Origin: Saccharothrix sp. ALI-22-I
GTDB lineage: Bacteria; Actinomycetota; Actinomycetes; Mycobacteriales; Pseudonocardiaceae
Reading direction: 5' to 3'
Length of the DNA stretch: 64,000 nucleotides
Assembly (NCBI RefSeq): GCF_001984175.1
Contig: NZ_MTQP01000066.1
Span: 186,001-250,000, forward strand
Position numbers and translations under genes: made by a program. The notes below the pieces were generated by a model. The model ran no database searches. It worked only from the letters and a program-made list of their open reading frames with translations, and was not told the DNA's origin. Shown here piece after piece: positions 21,207 through 28,843 of this stretch (position 1 is its first letter; each line of letters begins with the position of its first letter).

Positions 21207-23846
21207 ATGTCATCGCTTCGCCGCGTCATCACAGGGCGGTTCGTGGTGCTGTCCGCAGTCTTGTGCGCAGCCCTGGCGACCGTGTTACCCACGCCGGCGG
21301 TGGCGGCGCCCGGACAGTGGCTGATCACCGCACCGGGCACCACGTCGGCGGCCGCCCAGGTGACCCTCGACCCCGCCACCGGCGGCCTGACGTTCGGCGT
21401 CTCCCTGCACGGTCGCACGGTGCTCGCGCCGTCGCCGATCGGGCTGCTCACGACCGACGCCGACCTGACCAAGGGCCTGCGGGCAGTCGGCCGCACGGAC
21501 CGGGTCGTCACCGAGCGGTACACGATGACGACCGGCAAGCGGCTGAACCGGTACGCCCGCATGACCGAGACCACGCTGACGTTCGAAGGCGCGGGCAAGC
21601 GGCTCGACCTGGTGGTCCGTGCCGCACCGGACGGCGTGGCCTACCGGTACGCCGTGCCCGGCCCGGTCACGGTGACCGGCGAGGCGTCGTCGTTCAAGCT
21701 GCCATCGGACGTCCCGGCCTGGCTGCTGCCCTACAACGCCTGGTACGAGGCGAACCGCGTGCGCACCACGGCGGCCGGCGCGGCGGAAGGCGACTTCGGT
21801 TACCCGTCGTTGTTCCAGGTCGGCGAGGACTACGCCTTGCTCACCGAGTCCGATGTGGACGGCCGGTACGCGGGGAGCAAGCTGCGGCACGCCGCCGGCT
21901 CCACCGACTACCGGGTGGCACTCGCGGACGAGCGGATCACCTCGGCGGACGGTCTGCGCACGCCGTGGCGCACCGCGATCGTGGGCGACCTGGCGACGGT
22001 CAGCCAGTCCACCCTGGTGGACGACCTCGCGTCACCCGCCCGGTTCACCGACACGTCGTGGGTGCGGCCCGGCAAGGTCGCGTGGTCGTGGCTGAGCGAG
22101 CACTCCAGCCCCGGGAACTTCGAGCGGCAGAAGCAGTACGTGGACTTCGCCGCCCGCAACGGCTGGCAGTACGTGCTGGTCGACGAGGGGTGGCAGGAGG
22201 CGTGGGTGCCGGAGCTGATCCGGTACGCCCGCGTCAAGGGCGTCGAAGTGCTGCTGTGGTTCCGCTGGTCCGATCTCGACACGCAGGTCGAGCGCGACTC
22301 CGTGCTGCCCAAGGTGGCGCGCTGGGGTGCGCGCGGCGTGAAGCTGGACTTCATGGAGTCCGACTCCCAGGCCCGCTACCAGTGGTACGACGCGGTCCTC
22401 GCGAAGACCGCCGAGCTGCGGCTGATGGTGAACTTCCACGGCTCGACCATCCCGCACGGCCTGGCCCGGACGTGGCCGCACGTCCTGACGATGGAGGCGG
22501 TGCGCGGCGCGGAGAACTTCCCGTCCGCGGCGAACAACCCGGTGCAGTTCTTCGCCCGCAACGTGGTCGGGTCGATGGACTACACGCCGGTGTCGCTGGA
22601 GGTCGGCACGAAAGAGGCGTCGGTCGGGCACGAGGTCGCGCTGCCGGTGCTCTACGAGTCGGGGTGGACCCACTTCGCCGACAAGCCCGAGGCCTATGAG
22701 CGGTTCCCGGAGGCGTTGCGCTACCTGAACCAGGTGCCGACGGTGTGGGACGAGACCCGGCTGGTGGACGGTGCCCCGTCGGATCACGCGGTGGTGGCGC
22801 GCCGTTCCGGCGACCGCTGGTTCGTCGGCGCGGTGGCGGCCGGCGATCCGCGCACGCTGCGGGCGCCGTTGGGCTTCCTGGGCGGTGGCCGATGGCTGGT
22901 CGAGGTGGTGCGTGACGGCGAGGGCCGGGTCGACGTGCGACGCGACAGCCGGATCATGCGGTCGTCGGATGCCTTGGAGGTCGCGGTTCCGCGCAACGGC
23001 GGGTTCGCCGCGGTGATCTGCCCGTACCGGCCCGGTCTGCTGACGTGCGACCGGCCGATCGTCCCGGTGCCGGCGACCACGCTCACCGTGACGCCGACGG
23101 ATCTCGTGGACGCGGCGAAGGGGTCGGCGTTCGAGGTCACCGGCAGCTTCACGCCCTCCGCCACGGTCGATAACGTCGTGCTGACGGCAGCCGCGCCGGC
23201 GGGCTGGACGGTGACCGGCGCCCCTGTCGAGAGGCGCACGCTGCGGGCGGGCGAGACCATCAACGGCCGGTGGACCGTGCGGGTTGGCGATGACAGCCCG
23301 GTCGGCACGGTCGACGTGCCGGTCTTCGCGGAGTTCCGCACGCCGGGACACCCTCGCGTCCACGTGGAGAAGGCCGTCCGCGCCTTCGTGCCACCGCCTG
23401 TGCCCGCCGGCAGCCCCCATGTGAGCGATTTGCCGTTCATGAGCGAGAGCAACGGCTGGGGCCCGGTCGAACGGGACCAGTCGAACGGCGAGACCTCCCG
23501 CGGTGACGGCAACCCGCTCACCATCGGCGGAGTCGTGTACGCCAAGGGCATCGGCGTGCACGCGCCGTTCGAACTGTCGGTCTACCTCGGCCGCGAGTGC
23601 GCGACGTTGACCGCGGTGATCGGCTTGGACGACGAGACCACGTCACCGGGTTCGGTCGTGTTCCAGGTCTTCGGCGACGACCGGCCGCTGTACGACAGCG
23701 GTGTGCTGCACGGCACCGACCCGGCCCGGTCGATCTCGGTGGACACCACCGGTGTCCGGATGCTCAGCCTCCGGGTGACCGACGGCGGCGACGACCGCAA
23801 CTTCGACCACGCCGACTGGGCCGACGCCCGGTTGACCTGCGCGTGA
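21207..23846 (+). CDS. Secreted GH97 glycoside hydrolase with NEW3-like and NPCBM domains
   Basis: This 879-residue secreted enzyme has a signal peptide (MSSLRR..., cut near AVA-AP), an N-terminal beta-sandwich, a GH97 catalytic barrel to about residue 480, then a NEW3-type beta-sandwich and a C-terminal NPCBM carbohydrate-binding module (about 735-879, VYAKGIGVHAPFEL). D381 in KLDFMESDS and E430 in LTMEAVRG are the likely nucleophile and acid/base, favouring the retaining alpha-galactosidase-type group over inverting SusB-like enzymes. ATG 21207 has GGGAG 9 bases before it. The actual sugar specificity is not determined by sequence alone. Confidence 0.9.
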   Translation: MSSLRRVITGRFVVLSAVLCAALATVLPTPAVAAPGQWLITAPGTTSAAAQVTLDPATGGLTFGVSLHGRTVLAPSPIGLLTTDADLTKGLRAVGRTDRVVTERYTMTTGKRLNRYARMTETTLTFEGAGKRLDLVVRAAPDGVAYRYAVPGPVTVTGEASSFKLPSDVPAWLLPYNAWYEANRVRTTAAGAAEGDFGYPSLFQVGEDYALLTESDVDGRYAGSKLRHAAGSTDYRVALADERITSADGLRTPWRTAIVGDLATVSQSTLVDDLASPARFTDTSWVRPGKVAWSWLSEHSSPGNFERQKQYVDFAARNGWQYVLVDEGWQEAWVPELIRYARVKGVEVLLWFRWSDLDTQVERDSVLPKVARWGARGVKLDFMESDSQARYQWYDAVLAKTAELRLMVNFHGSTIPHGLARTWPHVLTMEAVRGAENFPSAANNPVQFFARNVVGSMDYTPVSLEVGTKEASVGHEVALPVLYESGWTHFADKPEAYERFPEALRYLNQVPTVWDETRLVDGAPSDHAVVARRSGDRWFVGAVAAGDPRTLRAPLGFLGGGRWLVEVVRDGEGRVDVRRDSRIMRSSDALEVAVPRNGGFAAVICPYRPGLLTCDRPIVPVPATTLTVTPTDLVDAAKGSAFEVTGSFTPSATVDNVVLTAAAPAGWTVTGAPVERRTLRAGETINGRWTVRVGDDSPVGTVDVPVFAEFRTPGHPRVHVEKAVRAFVPPPVPAGSPHVSDLPFMSESNGWGPVERDQSNGETSRGDGNPLTIGGVVYAKGIGVHAPFELSVYLGRECATLTAVIGLDDETTSPGSVVFQVFGDDRPLYDSGVLHGTDPARSISVDTTGVRMLSLRVTDGGDDRNFDHADWADARLTCA

Positions 23847-23860
23847 GAAGGGCGTCGAGG

Positions 23861-23985
23861 ATGCGGATCAACCGGAGGCAGTTGCTGCGCGCGGTGGGCG
23901 TCGGCCGTGCGCTCGCCCTGTCGCCCCAGCTCGCCCTGTCGCCACGCCAGCCCCGGCCCCGGCCCAGACGGATGTCCTGTCCGGA
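23861..23985 (+). pseudogene. N-terminal remnant of a secreted protein
   Basis: Following the GH97 stop by 14 bases, this frame starts MRINRRQLLRAVGVG, a twin-arginine-type signal peptide, and then becomes a Pro/Arg-rich run. It probably is the severed start of the decayed secreted protein whose body resumes near 24656. The join cannot be proven from sequence alone. Confidence 0.45.
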
Positions 23986-23991
23986 GCAACC

Positions 23992-24049
23992 TTGCGGGGT
24001 CCGGACCTACTTTGCGGCACCAGTTGCGGTGTTCGGGGCTAGGTTGCGG
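23992..24049. repeat. Four spaced TTGCGG repeats with a palindrome
   Basis: TTGCGG occurs at 23992, 24012, 24024 and 24044 (spacing 20, 12, 20), with the 10-base palindrome GGTCCGGACC at 23998-24007. The last copy is inside the 3' end of the opposite-strand gene. The block marks the junction where the pseudogene is broken and could be the worn end of an insertion sequence. Confidence 0.45.
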
Positions 24050-24644
24050 GACCCTGGATGACCGCCTTGACGAGGGTGAGGCATCCGCTGATCGCGGACG
24101 TGTCCGGCCCGTCGGGGTACCAGATCCCCGTCACCAGCCCGACGGTGTCCGGTCCAGAGTCGGGAGTCCCAGGCTTCGGTACGCGCACCAACTCCACTCG
24201 CACCTCGTTCGCCAACGGTCCCGACGCGAGCCACTCGCCCCGCGCCAGAGCCGGACCCACGCCCTTGCGGTTGCTCGACTCGGAAACACCCCCGGTGCGG
24301 ACCATGTCCAGTACGCACTCGCGCCATACCGGGTCGGCCTCGCCGTCGTAGATCCACCGGGTGCCCAGCACGCTGTGCTCCGCAGTGGCGACCAGTGCGC
24401 CTGGCCCTGCCTCCACGAGGGGAGCACCCCGGTAGGTCATCGGGACCTGGTACAGCACGGCCCCGTCCGACACCAGGTGCGTCTCGACGCCGACCTCACC
24501 CGCAGGGTCCTCGAAGCGGAAGAACCCGACCGGCGCCAGGACCGGCACCCCCGTGCCCTGGTACCACGGCTGCCGCGCCACCCAGGGCGCCAGAAACTCG
24601 CGGAAACCCGGCGTCAGCGTCGCGCCCGCATGGATCTTCACCAC
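24039..24644 (-). CDS. Stand-alone maltokinase N-terminal-cap-like protein
   Basis: This protein of about 201 residues begins VVKIHAGATLTPGFREFLAP and carries QPWYQGTG, YQVPMTYRGAPL and EHSVLGTRWIYDG, a pattern known from the N-terminal cap of maltokinase and its CG0192-type free-standing relatives. It lacks the kinase domain, so it cannot phosphorylate maltose itself. The start is GTG 24644 or 24641; TAGCGT lies 8 bases upstream, possibly a leaderless promoter. It lies head-on inside a decayed secreted-protein gene. The extension to 24719 was rejected as no family match is seen there. Confidence 0.8.
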   Translation of the reverse strand: MVKIHAGATLTPGFREFLAPWVARQPWYQGTGVPVLAPVGFFRFEDPAGEVGVETHLVSDGAVLYQVPMTYRGAPLVEAGPGALVATAEHSVLGTRWIYDGEADPVWRECVLDMVRTGGVSESSNRKGVGPALARGEWLASGPLANEVRVELVRVPKPGTPDSGPDTVGLVTGIWYPDGPDTSAISGCLTLVKAVIQGPAT

Positions 24645-24655
24645 AGGACAACACG

Positions 24656-26357
24656 CTACCCAGCCAACACGGCGCCCGCAGCCGTCCTGGGCAACGCGGT
24701 CCTGCTGACCAGGGGGCACCTACGACGCGAACAGCACAGGTGTGGCGAAGTCGGTGCTGCACGCCCACCGTCGACACCATCCGGCACTTCGCCGCGAGCA
24801 ACGTGCTGCCGGGCGGCTCGGAGTGGGGCAAGACCCTGTTCTGGGACACCACGCTCCAGTCGTACTTCGTCCTCGCCGCGCGCCTGCTCTGGGCGGACCT
24901 CGACCCGGCGACGCGGACCGCCGTGGACACCATCGCCCGTGGCCAGGCCGCGTACACCGCCGCGCTCGGCACGGGCAACGACCCGAGGTCCGGCGACTGG
25001 ACGCCGAACGGCCTCTCGGGCGGCCACCGCGGTGACACCAAGCTGCGACACCAAGCTGGCGGAGATGGGCGTCTACGCGCAGGCGCTCGCACCGGGGTTG
25101 GCGTCGGCGGCCGACGACCCGGACGCCGACGCGTGGCGGGAGGCGGGCGCGTGGCGGGAGGCGTTCGGTCGGTGGAGCCGCAACGAAGCTGGGCTGCCCG
25201 CCGCCGGCTTGGCCAACCCGTCGGCGGTGGACGGTGCGGCGGTGTCGGCCAACACCGCGGCGAATCTCTACGACACGTTCATCACGTCCATCGTCGAGAA
25301 CCACGGCTCGTACGGCTGGTTGCTCGGGCTTCCTCTTCGTTTCAACCGACGTTTCAATGAAAAAATAACAGCGTTTCCGTAGGTCGTTGGGCGATGTTCA
25401 CTCGATTGTGTCGCGGATGATCATGGTGGCCGTGCCGGAGATTAGCGGCCGTTGGCGGGTGCCGCCAGTTGAACGCGCAGGTCACGTCAGTGCGTCAGGT
25501 CGCGCGCCCACCGGTGCACCGACTCGCGAAGTTCTCCGGTGGGCGAAGTACGAGCCGGAGGCACGGGCCGAGTTGGCGATCAGCTACCTGCTGCACGAGT
25601 GGCGCACCCGCACCGGTCCGGCCGTGACGCCGGTGTCTGCGGAGGAGTTCTTCTCGCGGACGGCGGCGACCACGGATTACGGCGTCGAACCCGGCCTGGT
25701 GGCGCACCAGTCGACCCACGCCTGGGCGGGCACGGTGACCAAGGCCGGGTTCACGAAGTTCGCCTGGCAGCCGTCGCACGACGACTGGCTGTTCGTGATC
25801 AGCGGGACGACGCCCATGCTGTTGCCTTCGACGTCGTTGGCCGGGCGCGCACGTGACGCTGGCCGGCGCGCCGTCCGGCCCGGTGGCACGGCTGGTGGTG
25901 GGTGCCGACGGCGGCCGGGTGCCGATCACACTGCCCGCACGTGTGCGCCGGGACATCACCATGCCGGACACGCCCATACCCGCTCGACGACCTGGCGCTC
26001 GACCGGACGACCTTCCCCACCTCTCCCCCGCCGCCCGGCATGTCCGACCCGTCCGCCGCCGTCGACGACAACCCGTACACCGCGTGGACACCGGGGCCGG
26101 CGGGGTCGGATGGTGGTGGACCTCGGCACGGCACACCACGTCGGACACGTCGAACTGACGTGGACGGCAGGCCGGTCCCCGATTGCACCATCACGACGAG
26201 CACCGACGGCCGCACCTACGGACCGCCGGTGACCGCATCCCGCCACCACTGGGCCCGCGTCGCCCTCGACACCACCACCAGGTACATCGCGGTGACGACT
26301 CCTGGCTGACGCCCACGCCAGGCCGCGCTGACCAGCATCTCGGTGCACCCCGCGTGA
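24656..26357 (+). pseudogene. Decayed secreted protein with a C-terminal F5/8 type C (discoidin) domain
   Basis: Fragments of one large secreted protein run in three frames. They are about 24656-25310 (VLLTRG, then TIRHFAASNVLPGG and LFWDTTLQSYFVLAARLLW, then VENHGSYG), about 25540-25860 (YEPEARAELAISYLLHEWR to DWLFVISGTTPML) and about 25975-26357 (a discoidin domain, DNPYTAWTP, ending TSISVHPA and a stop). At least four frameshifts and a central deletion separate them. The 25320-25530 stretch is unlike the rest, with an AT-richer patch at 25338-25380. The pattern fits a family of actinobacterial discoidin-domain proteins of unknown activity. Confidence 0.8.
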
Positions 26358-26415
26358 CAGCGGAAGAGCAGCGCACATCGCACCGGGGGCCGTTGGAGGA
26401 CGTAGGCTCACGAAG

Positions 26416-27480
26416 GTGAGTGAGACTTCAACATCTGTCGAGAACGGCGGGAATCCCGAGCACGACCGGGGTGGGACGTATTCGGTCAAGGGCAAGGAGT
26501 TCACCCGCGACACGCGGTACATCACCACGCGGGTCACGGCCGACGGGCGGGACGGGTTCGCGGTCGAGCCGGGGCGGTACCGGCTGGTGGCGGCGCGGGC
26601 CTGCCCCTGGGCCAACCGGGCGATCATCGTGCGCCGGCTGCTGGGGTTGGAGGACGTGCTCTCACTGGGGCTGCCCGGACCGACCCACGACGCGCGGTCG
26701 TGGACGTTCGACCTCGATCCGGACGGGCGTGATCCGGTGCTGGGCATCGAGCGCCTCCAGGACGCGTACTTCAAGCGCGACCCCGACTACCCGCGTGGCA
26801 TCACGGTGCCGGCCGTCGTGGACACCACGACCGGCGCGGTGGTGACGAACGACTTCGCGCAGATCACCCTGGACCTGTCCACCGAGTGGCGGGAGCACCA
26901 CCGGGACGGCGCGCCGGACCTGCTGCCCGACGCGCACCGCGACGAGATCGAGGCGGTCAACCGGCGGGTGTTCACCGAGGTCAACAACGGTGTGTACCGG
27001 TGCGGCTTCGCGGGCTCGCAGGAGGCGTACGAGGACGCGTACGCGCGCCTGTGGACCGCGCTCGACTGGCTCGAAGACCGGCTGGGCGACCAGCGCTACC
27101 TCGTCGGCGACACGATCACCGAGGCCGACGTCCGCCTGTTCACCACCCTGGTCCGCTTCGACCCGGTCTACCACGGCCACTTCAAGTGCAACCGGAACAA
27201 GCTGTCCGAGATGCCGGTCCTGTGGGCCTACGCCCGCGACCTGTTCCAGACGCCCGGATTCGGTGACACGGTCGACTTCCGGCAGATCAAAGAGCACTAC
27301 TACATCGTCCACAAGGACATCAACCCCAGCGGGATCGTGCCCGTCGGGCCGGACCTGTCCGGGTGGGTCACCCCGCACGGGCGGGAGGCGCTGGGCGGGC
27401 GGCCGTTCGGCGACGGCACGCCGCCCGGTCCCGTCCGCGAGGGCGAACGGGTGGACCCGGCACACACGCCGCTGCGCTAG
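26416..27480 (+). CDS. Glutathionyl-hydroquinone reductase-like (Xi-class GST)
   Basis: This 354-residue cytoplasmic protein matches Xi-class glutathione transferases that reduce glutathionyl-hydroquinones. The catalytic cysteine is C63 in ACPWANRAII; a C-terminal helical domain (residues about 190-310) includes EADVRLFTTLVRFDPVYHGHFK, typical of the class. Since actinobacteria use mycothiol, the thiol partner in vivo may not be glutathione. GTG 26416 is the start. Its stop overlaps that of the convergent LacI gene by CTAG at 27477-27480. Confidence 0.92.
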   Translation: MSETSTSVENGGNPEHDRGGTYSVKGKEFTRDTRYITTRVTADGRDGFAVEPGRYRLVAARACPWANRAIIVRRLLGLEDVLSLGLPGPTHDARSWTFDLDPDGRDPVLGIERLQDAYFKRDPDYPRGITVPAVVDTTTGAVVTNDFAQITLDLSTEWREHHRDGAPDLLPDAHRDEIEAVNRRVFTEVNNGVYRCGFAGSQEAYEDAYARLWTALDWLEDRLGDQRYLVGDTITEADVRLFTTLVRFDPVYHGHFKCNRNKLSEMPVLWAYARDLFQTPGFGDTVDFRQIKEHYYIVHKDINPSGIVPVGPDLSGWVTPHGREALGGRPFGDGTPPGPVREGERVDPAHTPLR

Positions 27481-28535
27481 AGCTGCCGCGGCGGGCAGGT
27501 GCTCTCCCGCACGACGAGTTCGGTGGCGAGGTCTATGCGCTCGTTCGGCGGGCGGTCGCCGCGGGCCAGGCTGAACACCATCTGCGCCGCCGTGGTCGCC
27601 ATCTCGCGCAGCGGTTGGCGCACGGTGGTCAGTTGCGGCCCTATCCACTCGGTGACCGACAGGTCGTCGTAGCCGACGATGGACAGGTCGTCCGGAATGG
27701 ACAGTCCGAGCTCGCGGGCCGCCCGCATGACGCCCAGGGCCTGGAAGTCGGAGCCGGCGAAGATGGCGGTGGGTCGGTCGGGTCGGTCGAGCAGGTCCAG
27801 GCCGTGCCGGTACCCGCCCTTGACGTAGAAATCGCCGTACCGCACGAGATCCGGGTTCACGATGATGTCCGCGTCCTCCAGCGCGCTGCGGTAGCCGTCC
27901 ACCCTGGCACGGCTGCACAGCATGGTCGTGGGCCCGGAGATGACCGCGATCCGGCGGTGTCCGAGCGCCAGCAGGTGCCGGGTGGCGGCCAGGCCGCCGG
28001 CCCAGTTCGCCGATCCCACGGTCGGCACGCCGGGCGGCGGCTCGCCGGCGGTGTCCACGAACACGAACGGGATGTTGCGCGTGGTGAGCTGACGGCGCTG
28101 CTCGGTGTCCAACCCGGCCAGCACGAGGATGACGCCGAGCGGTCGGCGGGCCAACAGGTCGTCGAACCACTCCCGGCGCGGCCGGTGTTCGCCGCCCAGT
28201 TCGGACAGCACGACGGCGGCGCGCTCGTTCGCGGCGGCCAGTTCGACCCCGCGGATGATCTCGGTCGACCACGCCGAGTGCATCTCGTGGAAGACGAGGT
28301 CGATGAGCGCGGGCCGGGACGACTGGCGTGCCCGTCGTCGTCGATACCGGTGCTGCTCGATGATGCTCTCGACCCGTGCGCGGGTGTCCGCGGCGACGTC
28401 CGGCCGTCCGTTGAGGACCTTCGAGACGGTCGGGATGGACACGCCCGCCTCGGCCGCGATGGACGAGATCGACGCCGCGCCCTTCACGGTCTTCTCCGGC
28501 ACGGCGCCCGCATCCGGCTCCGTCGACGAACTCAT
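27477..28535 (-). CDS. LacI-family regulator of the xylan locus
   Basis: This 352-residue repressor has a helix-turn-helix (ISSIAAEAGVSIPTVSKVLNGRPDV) near residues 23-60, preceded by a disordered 20-residue tail, and a periplasmic-binding-protein-like sensor domain. ATG 28535 follows GGGGGCAG. It is divergent from the GH3-ABC-GH39-GH42 operon, and a CGAAACTTTAG site at its own promoter suggests autoregulation. A pentose oligosaccharide such as xylobiose is the probable inducer, inferred from the neighbouring enzymes (GH39, GH67). Confidence 0.92.
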   Translation of the reverse strand: MSSSTEPDAGAVPEKTVKGAASISSIAAEAGVSIPTVSKVLNGRPDVAADTRARVESIIEQHRYRRRRARQSSRPALIDLVFHEMHSAWSTEIIRGVELAAANERAAVVLSELGGEHRPRREWFDDLLARRPLGVILVLAGLDTEQRRQLTTRNIPFVFVDTAGEPPPGVPTVGSANWAGGLAATRHLLALGHRRIAVISGPTTMLCSRARVDGYRSALEDADIIVNPDLVRYGDFYVKGGYRHGLDLLDRPDRPTAIFAGSDFQALGVMRAARELGLSIPDDLSIVGYDDLSVTEWIGPQLTTVRQPLREMATTAAQMVFSLARGDRPPNERIDLATELVVRESTCPPRQL

Positions 28536-28578
28536 GCTGCCCCCTGTTCGCGCCGCTGCCCGCACGCCGCATGCCGGA

Positions 28579-28589
28579 CTAAAGTTTCG
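28579..28589. promoter_or_regulatory. LacI-type operator 1
   Basis: CGAAACTTTAG on the minus strand (44 bases before the lacI start) differs by one base from the CGAAACTTTCG palindrome known for BxlR/XylR-type LacI regulators of xylan genes. The intergenic stretch 28536-28843 otherwise holds the promoter and second operator listed next. Confidence 0.6.
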
Positions 28590-28735
28590 ATAGTCGAGCG
28601 TAAATGTTCGACCTTCGGATCACCAGCATGCCAGCCCCCAGGGTGACTGTTCCTCACAATCGGTCCAGTAACGCAGCGGAGTCCGGACCGACGCCGCGTC
28701 GATGAACTGGGAAGACATCTGACAGCTACGGGCTG

Positions 28736-28764
28736 TTGACGTAGTGCTGCGATGCCCCTACGGT
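28736..28764 (+). promoter_or_regulatory. Promoter of the xylan-oligosaccharide operon
   Basis: TTGACG (28736-28741), a 17-base spacer and TACGGT (28759-28764) form a good sigma-70-type promoter. Transcription should start near 28771, leaving a leader of about 73 bases that contains operator 2. Confidence 0.65.
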
Positions 28765-28797
28765 CTCCCCACCGGATCGGCATGTCGGAAGTTACAT

Positions 28798-28808
28798 CGA
28801 TAGTTTCG
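28798..28808. promoter_or_regulatory. LacI-type operator 2
   Basis: CGAAACTATCG (minus strand) differs by one base from CGAAACTTTCG. It sits about 27 bases downstream of the expected transcript start and 36 bases before the GH3 start, so bound repressor would act as a roadblock. Confidence 0.6.
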
Positions 28809-28843
28809 GTCTTCACGAGGACGTGAGCGGGGGTGCCTGGTCG

